Below the pieces are notes generated by a model that saw only the letters and a list, made by a program, of their open reading frames with translations, was not told where the DNA came from and did not search any database. DNA of 46,366 nt from UBA5603 sp964501315. Lineage in GTDB: Bacteria; Bacillota_I; Bacilli_A; Izemoplasmatales; Hujiaoplasmataceae. Numbering within the stretch: the first letter of the stretch is position 1; the number at the start of each line of letters is the position of its first letter. A program made the translations under genes and the position numbers. Positions 34,002 to 42,563 of this stretch are shown piece by piece. The DNA lies in assembly GCA_964501315.1 (NCBI GenBank), contig CAZCSO010000013.1:1-46366 (forward strand), written 5' to 3'.

Positions 34002-34721
34002 ATGAATACGGTAAAAATTGACAAGTATTTTAAGGGAATGGTTGCGCACCGCGGACTCAGCGGAATCGAAACCGAAAACACCATCAACGCCTTTATCGCA
34101 GCGGCTAATCGAAGCTATTTTGGGATGGAATGTGATGTTCATGCATCCAAAGATGGCAAAATTATTGTTTCTCATGACGACACCCTATTGCGATTAGGTA
34201 TGTTAAATGTTTATCTTCCTTCTTTCCGCTACGATGAAATTCGTAAATTTACGTTAATCGACCGTAAAACCGGAAATTTATCGGATACCATTACCATTCC
34301 GTTGTTATCGGAATTTCTTTCCATTTGCAAAACCTATCAGAAACATGGCTTCGTCGAATTAAAACAAAATTTGACCAATGAATCCATCGATTCAATCATG
34401 GAAGAGATTTTTAAACAAGGGATTCAAGATCAGATTTCGATTATTTCGTTTAATGATAAATACCTGACCTATCTAAGAAAAAATTACCCTGATTTCAGTT
34501 TGTATTTATTATCGGATGTCATGAATGATAAAATCTATGATTTTTGTGAAAAGTACCACATCAATCTCGACATTCATTTTGATAAAATTGATGAGAATGT
34601 GATTAAGAATTATCACCTGATTGGTTTAAAAGTAGCCGTATGGACCGTTGATGATAAAGATACGGCGGAACGATTAATCAAAATGGGTGTCGATTATATC
34701 ACGTCCAATATTTTGGAGTAA
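34002..34721 (+). CDS. Glycerophosphodiester phosphodiesterase
   Basis: 239 residues of the GDPD TIM-barrel family, which hydrolyses glycerophosphodiesters to glycerol-3-phosphate and an alcohol. The catalytic pattern is complete: AHRG (His16, Arg17), ENT, the metal pair Glu43 and Asp45 in MECDVH, and His58 in VSHDD. VELKQN and the C-terminal VAVWTVDDKD and GVDYITSN strands also fit. There is no signal peptide, so it is cytosolic. The ribosome binding site is weak (GCGTGATG). The stop is 2 bases before the PfkB kinase, so the genes are coupled. Confidence 0.93.
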   Translation: MNTVKIDKYFKGMVAHRGLSGIETENTINAFIAAANRSYFGMECDVHASKDGKIIVSHDDTLLRLGMLNVYLPSFRYDEIRKFTLIDRKTGNLSDTITIPLLSEFLSICKTYQKHGFVELKQNLTNESIDSIMEEIFKQGIQDQISIISFNDKYLTYLRKNYPDFSLYLLSDVMNDKIYDFCEKYHINLDIHFDKIDENVIKNYHLIGLKVAVWTVDDKDTAERLIKMGVDYITSNILE

Positions 34722-34723
34722 TT

Positions 34724-35620
34724 ATGGCAAAAGTATTGGTTATTGGCGCTGCCAATCTCGACATTATCGGTCTTTCGAACGAACGCCTATTGGCGAACGA
34801 TTCCAACCCGGGAAAAGTGACGCTTTCCGTCGGTGGTGTTGCGAAAAACATCGCTGAAAATTTAAAACGTCTTCAATGCGATGTCGAGTTTATGACTTTT
34901 TTTGGCAACGATTCATTCCATGAATTTATTGAGTCGGACTTGACTAACTTGAACATAAAACATGATCTATCCATCACGATGCCGTATCCGAGTGGTATTT
35001 TTATGGCACTGCATCAACCGATGGGAGAATTGGCGCTTGCGCTCAATGACTTTGAGTTGTTATCGCATTTAGAAGTTAAGGATTTTATTCCGATTGAAGA
35101 TAAGATTGAAACGTTCGATTATTTGGTTTTCGATACCAACTTGCCAGAACGTATTTTAACGTACTTGGCCAATCGGTTTGAACATAAGAAAATCATTGTC
35201 GACGGTGTCAGCCAATCGAAGGTCAAACGCATTAAACCGATTTTGAATAAATTGTACTTGGTAAAAGTCAATCAAATGGAACTGGCTTCACTGACCGAAT
35301 CGAACGCGGATGATATCATTTTAACCGTTCGCAAATTATTGCCAAGCGGACCCAAACACATCATTGTGACCCATCGTGAAAATCCGATTACCTATAACAT
35401 TGACAAAAGTGTTTATCAAACGTTCATCTACGAAACCCGCCATAAGGTTTCGTCGATTGGGTGTGGTGATGCGCTTTTGAGCGGGACGTTGTTTGGATTA
35501 CTTCAGGATAAAAGTTTGCACGATGCCATCAATCTTGGTAAAAAAGCAGCGTCGCTAACGATGGAAGTAGCAACCGCTTGTCACCCCGATATGAATCCAG
35601 AAACCCTACAAAATTATTAG
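34724..35620 (+). CDS. PfkB-family sugar/nucleoside kinase (possibly pseudouridine kinase)
   Basis: 298 residues. Ribokinase fold: the N-terminal VIGAANLDI, VGGVAKNIAENLKRL (PfkB motif 1) and, near the C-terminus, SSIGCGDALLSG with catalytic Asp249 and the anion hole. Within this family the N-terminal GAANLDIIG and GG-x-A-x-N-I-A-x-N pattern is closest to PsuK-type pseudouridine kinases, but no pseudouridine glycosidase gene is adjacent, so the substrate is left open. It starts 2 bases after the glycerophosphodiesterase stop. Confidence 0.85.
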   Translation: MAKVLVIGAANLDIIGLSNERLLANDSNPGKVTLSVGGVAKNIAENLKRLQCDVEFMTFFGNDSFHEFIESDLTNLNIKHDLSITMPYPSGIFMALHQPMGELALALNDFELLSHLEVKDFIPIEDKIETFDYLVFDTNLPERILTYLANRFEHKKIIVDGVSQSKVKRIKPILNKLYLVKVNQMELASLTESNADDIILTVRKLLPSGPKHIIVTHRENPITYNIDKSVYQTFIYETRHKVSSIGCGDALLSGTLFGLLQDKSLHDAINLGKKAASLTMEVATACHPDMNPETLQNY

Positions 35621-35638
35621 TATAAAAGGAGCGCTATC

Positions 35639-36181
35639 ATGAAAAATCAGACCATTGAATACTTGCTAGACAGACGTAGTGTCCGTGAATTCACAGAGCA
35701 GCCACTTTCCGATGAAGATTTAAAACTCATCATTGAATGCGGTATGTATGCTCCCAACTCTCGTAACAAGCAAAATTGGCATTTTTCGGTTATCACGAAT
35801 CCAGAAATATTGGCAGAAGTCAATCGCTTGACCATTGCTGGAATGGACCGTTTGGGCATCAAACACGAAGAAGATTATCATGTCTTTTATCATGCGCCCG
35901 TCGTCATCATCATGTCGTCGGCCATTGAAGGGTTTTCGGAAATGAACTGCGGATGTGCCATTGAAAACATGGCCATCGCAGCAAAATCATTGGGTATCGA
36001 TTCGTGTATTGTCGGACAAACGCGATTTATGTATCATCAATCCGATCCCATGGACATCAATCGTTTGGTCAAAATTCCCGAAGGATTTGAACACGACGTT
36101 GCCATTTGCTTCGGTTATCGAAAAGGCGATAATCCGGAAGCCAAACCACGTCGTGACGGCGTCGTTGATTACATACGGTAA
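35639..36181 (+). CDS. Nitroreductase-family flavoprotein
   Basis: 180 residues. RRSVREF (12-18) binds FMN phosphate; YAPNSRNKQNWHFSV is the second conserved block, and NCGCAIENMAIAAKSLGIDSCIVG the third. These are dimeric FMN, NAD(P)H-dependent reductases whose physiological substrates cannot be read from sequence. AAAGGAG precedes the ATG. It is the last gene of the unit beginning at 34002. Confidence 0.9.
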   Translation: MKNQTIEYLLDRRSVREFTEQPLSDEDLKLIIECGMYAPNSRNKQNWHFSVITNPEILAEVNRLTIAGMDRLGIKHEEDYHVFYHAPVVIIMSSAIEGFSEMNCGCAIENMAIAAKSLGIDSCIVGQTRFMYHQSDPMDINRLVKIPEGFEHDVAICFGYRKGDNPEAKPRRDGVVDYIR

Positions 36182-36186
36182 TAACC

Positions 36187-36218
36187 AATACTTTTGACAT
36201 TGTTCAAAAGTATTTTTT
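36187..36218 (+). terminator. Nitroreductase gene terminator
   Basis: AATACTTTTGA/TCAAAAGTATT with a 6-base loop, followed by T6. Confidence 0.88.
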
Positions 36219-36251
36219 GCGTCATCAAAGATGACGGTTCAAGGATATCAT

Positions 36252-36280
36252 TTGAGAAATGACACTAAAAAGTGTATAAT
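36252..36280 (+). promoter_or_regulatory. SigA-type promoter of the phosphoglucomutase gene
   Basis: TTGAGA (36252-36257), 17 bases, TATAAT (36275-36280). AAGGAGGAG follows, and the ATG is 20 bases after the -10. Confidence 0.82.
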
Positions 36281-36300
36281 GCTTAAGGAGGAGTGATGGT

Positions 36301-38007
36301 ATGTGGCAAGAAGACTATAACCATTGGTTATCATACGAACAATTAGACCCCACTTTGCGTGCGGATTTGGAAAATAGAACGGAAGACGATCTAAAGGATC
36401 GTTTTTATACAACCCTGAAGTTTGGGACAGGCGGAATGCGTGGTTTATTAGGCGCCGGTACGAACCGACTCAACGTCTACACAATTCGAAAAGCCAACGA
36501 TGGTTTGGCGCGCTATCTTATAAAAACCAAAGGCGATTTAGCCAAATCACAAGGGGTTGTCATTGCTCATGACAACCGCTTGATGTCACGTGAATTTGCG
36601 TTAGAAAGCGCAAAAGTATTGGGATATCACGGCATTAAATCCTATTTGTTTGACGCATTGCGTCCGACGCCTGAGTTATCGTTTGCGACGCGCGAATTGA
36701 ACGCAGCTGCCGGCATCGTCATCACCGCTTCTCATAATCCGCCCAGTTACAACGGGTATAAAATCTACGACGAATACGGATGTCAATTTACGCCTGTTTA
36801 CGCCGATGAAATCGTTAAATTGGTCGAAGAAGTCGACGATTTGTTTCAAATCGAAACCATTACTGAAGCGCAATTGGTGGAACGTCATTTGCTCACCATC
36901 ATCGGTTCGACCATTGACGATCGTTATTTATCCTTAGTGAAGACGGTTCAACTGCACCCGGAAATGAAGAAATCGATTAAAGTTGTTTTCACGCCTTTAC
37001 ACGGTACCAGCGCAACGCTGGGATTACGGTTGTTAACGGAATGTGGATACCATGTCCATCCGGTCAAGGAACAAATGGTTCATGATCCCTATTTTTCAAC
37101 CGTTGCTTCACCAAACCCCGAAAATCCAAAGGCATTTGAGTATGCGAAGGCCTTGGGCAAAACAGTGAATGCCGATCTGTTAATCGCTACCGATCCCGAC
37201 GCCGATCGTTTGGGCATTGCGGTTAAGGATAACGATGATTACGTATTATTGACCGGCAATCAAACCGGAGCCATTCTTATTTATTATTTGCTATCAGAAA
37301 AAAAGAAACTGAACCTTCTTCCTAAAGAAGGTGTCGTCTTCAAGACCATCGTCACGTCCGATTTAGGAGCGAAAATTGCCCGTTCTTACGGATTTGAAGT
37401 GATTGAAACCTTAACCGGATTCAAGTACATCGGCGAACAAGCACGCTTCTTGGAATCGACCGATAAAGAATTCTTGTTTGGCTATGAAGAATCGTATGGA
37501 TACGTCATCAAAGATTTTGTTCGTGATAAGGATTCGCTTCAAGCCATGTTGCTGGCCGTCGAAGCGGCTCAATTCTATCTCGAACACGAACAAAAATCGC
37601 TGTTGGATGTCCTCAACGATATCTACGAACAGTATGGCGTTTATCAAGAAACGCTTCATAACATCGATTTGTTTGGCGATGAGGGAGCGAAACGGATTAA
37701 CCGAATCGTCGAACATTTCCGGATACATCCCCTTCGCGAAATGGCATCGCGTTCGGTCGTTGTCTTTGAGGACTACTTGTATTCATACCGTATCGAAGAA
37801 GGGTATAAACGGATATTGGAATTTGATAAGACCAATGCCGTCAAATATATTTTAGATGATCAATCCTGGTTTGTGCTCCGTCCATCCGGGACGGAACCCA
37901 AATTGAAAATTTATATCGGCACGCAAGCCGAAACGCTCGAATCGGCGAAAGCGACCATTCAAGCGTTATCGGAAGCGTTGCTATTGATGGTTGAAACCAT
38001 CTTATAG
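36301..38007 (+). CDS. Phosphoglucomutase/phosphomannomutase (PgcA type)
   Basis: 568 residues, the long Bacillota form of alpha-D-phosphohexomutase. The active phosphoserine is Ser144 in TASHNPPSYNG; the metal loop DPDADRLG is at 298-305; the sugar-binding loop is GYEESYGY; the phosphate-binding C-terminal motif is RPSGTEPKLKIY. The N-terminal FGTGGMRG is typical of PgcA. It interconverts glucose-1-phosphate and glucose-6-phosphate, linking the glycogen genes to glycolysis. It starts a unit with the next three genes, whose spacings are 8 bases, an overlap and 9 bases. Confidence 0.93.
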   Translation: MWQEDYNHWLSYEQLDPTLRADLENRTEDDLKDRFYTTLKFGTGGMRGLLGAGTNRLNVYTIRKANDGLARYLIKTKGDLAKSQGVVIAHDNRLMSREFALESAKVLGYHGIKSYLFDALRPTPELSFATRELNAAAGIVITASHNPPSYNGYKIYDEYGCQFTPVYADEIVKLVEEVDDLFQIETITEAQLVERHLLTIIGSTIDDRYLSLVKTVQLHPEMKKSIKVVFTPLHGTSATLGLRLLTECGYHVHPVKEQMVHDPYFSTVASPNPENPKAFEYAKALGKTVNADLLIATDPDADRLGIAVKDNDDYVLLTGNQTGAILIYYLLSEKKKLNLLPKEGVVFKTIVTSDLGAKIARSYGFEVIETLTGFKYIGEQARFLESTDKEFLFGYEESYGYVIKDFVRDKDSLQAMLLAVEAAQFYLEHEQKSLLDVLNDIYEQYGVYQETLHNIDLFGDEGAKRINRIVEHFRIHPLREMASRSVVVFEDYLYSYRIEEGYKRILEFDKTNAVKYILDDQSWFVLRPSGTEPKLKIYIGTQAETLESAKATIQALSEALLLMVETIL

Positions 38008-38015
38008 GAGGTACT

Positions 38016-38213
38016 ATGCCTTATTTAATTGCAGCCGCCTTTTTGGTAGGCTTTATCGGTTTGTATTTGCTTTTTTATTATTTAAATGGGAAAACCCCGG
38101 CACCAGAAGGGTGTGAGTTCCCAGACGATTTTAAGGGATGTTCCCATTGCTCCTCTACCGGGTGTGTATCGCGCATTGAATCGAAAGCGACGATGAACCA
38201 TGATTCAAAATGA
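38016..38213 (+). CDS. Small Cys-rich single-span membrane protein
   Basis: 65 residues. A membrane helix (about 4-23) is followed by a short tail with four cysteines, Cys33, Cys42, Cys45 and Cys50, in EGC...GCSHCSSTGC. The arrangement recalls the FeoB-associated Cys-rich membrane proteins, suggesting metal binding, but no iron transporter gene is near. GGAGGT precedes the ATG, and the last 14 bases overlap ung, so expression of the two is coupled. Function unknown. Confidence 0.7.
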   Translation: MPYLIAAAFLVGFIGLYLLFYYLNGKTPAPEGCEFPDDFKGCSHCSSTGCVSRIESKATMNHDSK

Positions 38214-38862
38214 TTGGGACGATATCTTAGCATCGGAATGGACAAAAGACTATTTTAAGTCGTTAACCGAAACGATTAAAAAAGAGTATCAAACCCATAC
38301 GTGTTATCCACCCATTCATCATGTCTTTGATTCGTTTCGATTGACACCGTATCATCAATGCAAAGTGGTTATCTTAGGTCAAGATCCCTATCATCAACCC
38401 AATCAAGCGATGGGACTTTGTTTTTCGGTTCCGACGGGCGTTGCTTTTCCGCCGTCTTTGGCGAACATATTACAGGAGTATTCCAGCGATTTGAACTATC
38501 CCATACCCCAATCGGGAGATTTATCTTCCTGGGGACGTCAAGGCGTTTTGTTGCTCAACTCAATCTTATCGGTTCGTCAAAATCAACCGTTATCGCATCA
38601 GCGATATGGTTGGGAAACATTTACCGATGAAGTCATTGCCAAGCTAAACGAAAAAACGACACCGGTTGTTTTCGTTTTGTGGGGACAACATGCCAAATCA
38701 AAGAAGTCTCTGATTACCAATCCTTGGCATTTCATCATTGAGAATGTTCACCCCTCACCCTTATCGGCTTACCGTGGTTTCTTGGGGTCCAAGCCGTTTT
38801 CAACCATCAACAAGCTCTTAAAACAATCTCATCAAACGGAGATTGATTTTCATCTTACATAA
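38200..38862 (+). CDS. ung: Uracil-DNA glycosylase
   Basis: Family 1 UDG, 220 residues, removes uracil from DNA. The water-activating loop GQDPYH is at 60-65 (Asp62), the uracil-binding LLLNSILSVR follows, and the DNA-intercalation loop HPSPLSAYRGF is near the C-terminus. It has no clear Shine-Dalgarno of its own. The ATG lies inside the upstream small gene, so translation coupling is likely. Confidence 0.97.
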   Translation: MIQNDWDDILASEWTKDYFKSLTETIKKEYQTHTCYPPIHHVFDSFRLTPYHQCKVVILGQDPYHQPNQAMGLCFSVPTGVAFPPSLANILQEYSSDLNYPIPQSGDLSSWGRQGVLLLNSILSVRQNQPLSHQRYGWETFTDEVIAKLNEKTTPVVFVLWGQHAKSKKSLITNPWHFIIENVHPSPLSAYRGFLGSKPFSTINKLLKQSHQTEIDFHLT

Positions 38863-38871
38863 GAGGTATTT

Positions 38872-39672
38872 ATGACAAATAAAACGACGCATAGTTTGGT
38901 TTTTACAGGACTGATGGTTGCGATTGGTATTGTCTTGTCGCAATTTTTATCGGTTACGTTGCCCAATCCGTCCATGCCCATCATCAAGTTTGGGCTTGGG
39001 TATACAACGTTGATTTTGGTATCCATTTTGTTAGGACCCGTTTGGGGTTTTTTTGCGGCGATTACACAAGACTTGTTAGGGTTTTTCCTGTTCGCCGCTG
39101 CACAAGGACAAATCTTCCATCTTGGGTTTACGCTGAATGCCATTTTGTACGGCGTCGTTCCGGGCTTATTGATGTATAAATCCATCAAAACCAATCACAA
39201 ACGATTTTTCTGGATGAATTTTGGATTAATGGCGGTATTTTTACTGCTCATCGGTCTGTATCTGTTTTACCCTGAACGCGTCAATTCATCGACGCTTGGA
39301 TTGGAAGAAAAAACGATTTTGATTTCCGTTTCGTTTGTGGCGACCATCGGTTTAATTATCTTAAACTTTTACGTCAATCGGCTCAAAAAACTGGATTTCA
39401 ATCCCCATCAGATTTTGTTTGTCATCTTGCTTTTGTACCTGATTGTCTCGTTGATCTTGACGCCTACGTGGAATTATATGCTCATTAACAGCCTTCCACT
39501 CTTCAGTGTCGATTTTGAAAACTTAAGTGCTTACGTTTTGTATGTGATTCCCCTTAGGATTGTCAAAATGCCGATTGAAATAACCGCTTATGTCTTATTG
39601 CTGACACCACTGTTAACGCTCTTGAAACGACTTTTCCATCACGAAGATTTGGTGGAACCGGAAATAAAATAA
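38872..39672 (+). CDS. ECF transporter S component, folate (FolT) type, with an internal insertion
   Basis: 266 residues, against about 170-185 for FolT. The N-terminal half matches (ALxIALxxVLSQFLSV pattern, IKFGLGYTTLILVSILLGPVWGFFAAITQDLLG, GFTLNAILYGVVPGLLMY). The C-terminal half resumes at LILTPTWNYMLINSLP and ends with YVIPLRIVKMPIEITAYVLLL. Between them, about residues 108-175, lie two extra hydrophobic helices not found in ordinary FolT. Folate is the likely cargo, but this is by family only. It needs an EcfAAT module encoded elsewhere. Last gene of its unit. Confidence 0.82.
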   Translation: MTNKTTHSLVFTGLMVAIGIVLSQFLSVTLPNPSMPIIKFGLGYTTLILVSILLGPVWGFFAAITQDLLGFFLFAAAQGQIFHLGFTLNAILYGVVPGLLMYKSIKTNHKRFFWMNFGLMAVFLLLIGLYLFYPERVNSSTLGLEEKTILISVSFVATIGLIILNFYVNRLKKLDFNPHQILFVILLLYLIVSLILTPTWNYMLINSLPLFSVDFENLSAYVLYVIPLRIVKMPIEITAYVLLLTPLLTLLKRLFHHEDLVEPEIK

Positions 39673-39698
39673 CGGATTGCTTCGGGCAATCCGTTTTT
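39672..39698. terminator. Terminator between FolT-like gene and convergent GGDEF/HD-GYP gene
   Basis: ACGGATTGC/GCAATCCGT with a TTCGG loop, then T5. The opposite strand also has a T-rich flank, so it may act both ways. Confidence 0.85.
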
Positions 39699-39712
39699 AT
39701 TTTATCAGACAC

Positions 39713-42292
39713 TTATAAATTGGGTTGAAGATTTAAGACCGATAAGAATACATCGACAATACATCCGTCAAATTGTGTATTGGCATTCTTTTGAAGTTCC
39801 GACTGGGCAAAACTTGAAGAGAGTGCTTTTCGATACGGTCGGTTTGCCGTCATCGCTTCGTACGCATCCGCTACCGCAATGATTCGAGAGAAAAGCGGTA
39901 TTTTTTCACCCTTTAGACCTTTGGGATATCCTTTACCATCAAATCGTTCATGATGACTTAAGGCATAGGTCGCCAGATCCGAGTATTCGTCGGCTGCTCG
40001 TAAAATTTGGTAACTGATTTCAGGATGTGTTTTGATAATGGCGTATTCTTCCTGGGTTAACGAGGAAGGCTTGTCTAAGATGGCATCGGGGATGGAAATT
40101 TTGCCAATGTCGTGAAGTAGTCCGGCCATTTTTAACTCTTGGACATCGTCTTTGTTCATACCCATGGCATTACCGATGGCTTGACAGATTTGACTGACGC
40201 GTTCAGAGTGTGTCTTTTCGTCGATGTACTTGTCGGTCAAGGTTTTAAGAATGCCTTGAATGGCATGATTGCGCATCGAACGACCTTCCACCAATTTGCG
40301 TTTGTACATAATGTTTTCGGCAATCTTGATGGTATCTTTCGAATTGGATTCAAGGTTGCTTTTGATCTCATAACCGATCGCGATTGATAACGGAACATGA
40401 TGGATTTTCAAGGCTTGAATCTTGATTTTTAACGAATCTTTGATGGCGTCCATTCGATCGGAGGTCGCATGAGGAACAATGATTGCAAATTCATCGCCGC
40501 CGATACGGCAGGGAATATCGTGACGGTCAATGCATTCACGCATGGCTTCTGCGACGTTTCTCAAAACGTCGTCGCCGGCCTCGTGCCCGTACGCGTCATT
40601 AATTAATTTAAGTCCGTTGACGTCCATCATCATGATGCCAATCGGATAATCGCGGATTTCGTCGAGCGCGTCAACGAAGAACCGGCGGTTATACAGATTG
40701 GTTAGGTAATCATGGTAACTGATGTATTCGATTTCACTTTGTTTTTGATGCTGTTCGGTCACGTCAATGACGGTGGTAATCAGTTGTTTTGAGTTAGGGA
40801 TGATGGATGAATAGGCCGTGACGTAGGCGACAATGGATCCATTGCGTTCAATCGGAATCGATTCCCATATCATTTTTTTCGCATCGCCCGATAAGACGTC
40901 GGATACAATTCTATTCTGCATAATGTCGCGTTGAACGGGGTTTTCGTAGATGGATTCAAAGAAGTGACCTTTTCTTTGTAACGTTTCTTTCGTTGTGCAG
41001 TAGATTTGTGAGAAGAGGTCATTCATGTAGGTGATTTCAATCAAATCATCCGAAAAATCGATGACGGCAATCCCAATCGGTACGTGTTTCATGACGGCTT
41101 GGAGAATGCCTTGCGTTTCTTCCAATTCTTTTACTAATTCGATATGCTTGTTAATGACTTCTGAATACAAAATCATTCCGCCGATGGAACCATCGGCTTG
41201 AAACCACGGGCGACACGCCCATTTGGTGATTTCAACACGCCCATCGCTACGAACAAAAACATCTTCATCGTCGCTCAATATTTCGCCCGCGAGTGCGCGT
41301 TTATGAATATCTCGCCAACGTTTGGGGATATCAGGGAATACGTCGTAATGATTTTTTCCGATGAGATTGACATCGTTCATTTGATAATGGGTTTTGAATT
41401 GATCGCTTACGTATAAATAATTCATAGAATTATCAAACACGGCAACGTTGCTTAAATCATGCTCGATGATGTATGAAAGCAAATCATGAGAGCTTTTTAA
41501 CGCTTCTTGCATTTCTTTTCGTTCTGTAATTTCGTAATGAGTGCCGAACATGACAGCCGGTTGATTGGCTGATGTCCATGAAAACACACTGCCACGGTCG
41601 TGAATCCAGATATCATGACCGTTTTTGTGTTTCATGCGAATTTCAATGTCGTAATACGGCAATTTTTTCTCAAAAACACGTTGTAACAAGTTCATCGCTT
41701 TGGCTAGATCATCCGGATGTGTGAGTTGTTTCCAAGTATCAATCGATAGTGGTTCTAACTCTGAACGCGTGTATCCCAACATGGAAATCCAACGGTCATC
41801 GAATTTCGTTTCTCCCGTTACGACGTTCCATTGCCAGGTCGCAACGTGAGTTCCATCAATAATGCGCTGTAAGTAACGTTCCTTATCCGCAAGCTCTTGA
41901 TTGAGCAATGTTTGTTTTGTTATGTCACGGGCAATCCCAATGACGCCGATGATGGCATCATCCTGATGAACCGGTGATAAATTGGTTTCGAAATAATGGA
42001 GTGAATTTTGAAGGGTGTACGTCCACGTGTAGGTGACGCTCGTACCGCTTAAAGCGGTCTTAATGGATTGTTCGTGCAGAAAAGCCGTCTCTTCTCCGAA
42101 TAATTCGGATACGGAGCGGCCAATAAAAAAAGACTCGTCTAGGTGGGTTTCATTTAACCATTTTCCATAAATAGCCAAGTAGCGTCCTTCGTTGTCGAGT
42201 TCGAAAATGATATCTGAAACCGATTGGAAGAGTCTTTTCAAGTCCGTCATGGGTTGTTTGTTTAAAAGTGATGCTGTGTGTTGATTACTCAT
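39713..42292 (-). CDS. Soluble sensor protein: four PAS domains, GGDEF and HD-GYP
   Basis: 859 residues without membrane helices. PAS-like domains occupy about 15-130, 145-265, 275-385 and 395-515. The second has the PAC-type ending VMFGTHYEITERKEMQEAL. A GGDEF domain follows (YHDYLTNLYNRRFF, DVNGLKLINDAYGHEAGDD, GGDEF at about 598) with an intact active site. The HD-GYP domain has LLHDIGKISIPD (about 725) and HHERFDGKGYPKGL, with all metal and GYP residues present. It may both make and degrade c-di-GMP or switch between the two under PAS control. The start is ATG 42292, with TGAGGAA 7 bases upstream; ATG 42304 lies within that site. The promoter is at plus 42336-42341 (TATAAT). Confidence 0.9.
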   Translation of the reverse strand: MSNQHTASLLNKQPMTDLKRLFQSVSDIIFELDNEGRYLAIYGKWLNETHLDESFFIGRSVSELFGEETAFLHEQSIKTALSGTSVTYTWTYTLQNSLHYFETNLSPVHQDDAIIGVIGIARDITKQTLLNQELADKERYLQRIIDGTHVATWQWNVVTGETKFDDRWISMLGYTRSELEPLSIDTWKQLTHPDDLAKAMNLLQRVFEKKLPYYDIEIRMKHKNGHDIWIHDRGSVFSWTSANQPAVMFGTHYEITERKEMQEALKSSHDLLSYIIEHDLSNVAVFDNSMNYLYVSDQFKTHYQMNDVNLIGKNHYDVFPDIPKRWRDIHKRALAGEILSDDEDVFVRSDGRVEITKWACRPWFQADGSIGGMILYSEVINKHIELVKELEETQGILQAVMKHVPIGIAVIDFSDDLIEITYMNDLFSQIYCTTKETLQRKGHFFESIYENPVQRDIMQNRIVSDVLSGDAKKMIWESIPIERNGSIVAYVTAYSSIIPNSKQLITTVIDVTEQHQKQSEIEYISYHDYLTNLYNRRFFVDALDEIRDYPIGIMMMDVNGLKLINDAYGHEAGDDVLRNVAEAMRECIDRHDIPCRIGGDEFAIIVPHATSDRMDAIKDSLKIKIQALKIHHVPLSIAIGYEIKSNLESNSKDTIKIAENIMYKRKLVEGRSMRNHAIQGILKTLTDKYIDEKTHSERVSQICQAIGNAMGMNKDDVQELKMAGLLHDIGKISIPDAILDKPSSLTQEEYAIIKTHPEISYQILRAADEYSDLATYALSHHERFDGKGYPKGLKGEKIPLFSRIIAVADAYEAMTANRPYRKALSSSFAQSELQKNANTQFDGCIVDVFLSVLNLQPNL

Positions 42293-42335
42293 TAAATTCC
42301 TCATTCATTGTCTTGCAAAACAAAAATCACTTTCT

Positions 42336-42363
42336 ATTATATCGTTTTTGATGAAATTGTCAC
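42336..42363 (-). promoter_or_regulatory. Promoter of the PAS-GGDEF-HD-GYP gene
   Basis: On the minus strand GTGACA and TATAAT (plus 42336-42341) are about 16 bases apart. Transcription starts roughly 40 bases before the ATG. Confidence 0.6.
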
Positions 42364-42464
42364 GATTTTTCGGTGTTTTATCCGAATAATAAAATATTGT
42401 TTTTGTGAGTTAAACATTGAGTGAATGACTGACATATTTTCATCTTACGGAATAAACAAAAATC

Positions 42465-42482
42465 TGTGTCATTTATGACACA
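42465..42482. repeat. Inverted repeat TGTGTCA-TTTA-TGACACA
   Basis: A perfect 7-bp inverted repeat in the 270-base AT-rich gap between the divergent sensor and padR genes. It lies 33 bases upstream of the padR -35. It could be an operator for PadR or another regulator; no T-run follows, so it is not a terminator. The rest of the gap holds only the promoters listed. Confidence 0.5.
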
Positions 42483-42514
42483 TACAAATTTATAAAAAAA
42501 TTATTATTATTTTA

Positions 42515-42544
42515 TTGACAATAGTGTATGACATACAGTATAAT
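42515..42544 (+). promoter_or_regulatory. padR promoter with a palindrome in the spacer
   Basis: A consensus -35 TTGACA (42515-42520) and -10 TATAAT (42539-42544) are 18 bases apart. The spacer contains the perfect palindrome TGTATG-A-CATACA (42525-42537), well placed to block RNA polymerase. A second pair, TGACAT (42529-42534) and ATGTCA (42546-42551), brackets the -10. Autoregulation by PadR is the simplest reading. Confidence 0.75.
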
Positions 42545-42563
42545 GATGTCAGGTGGTGATACC

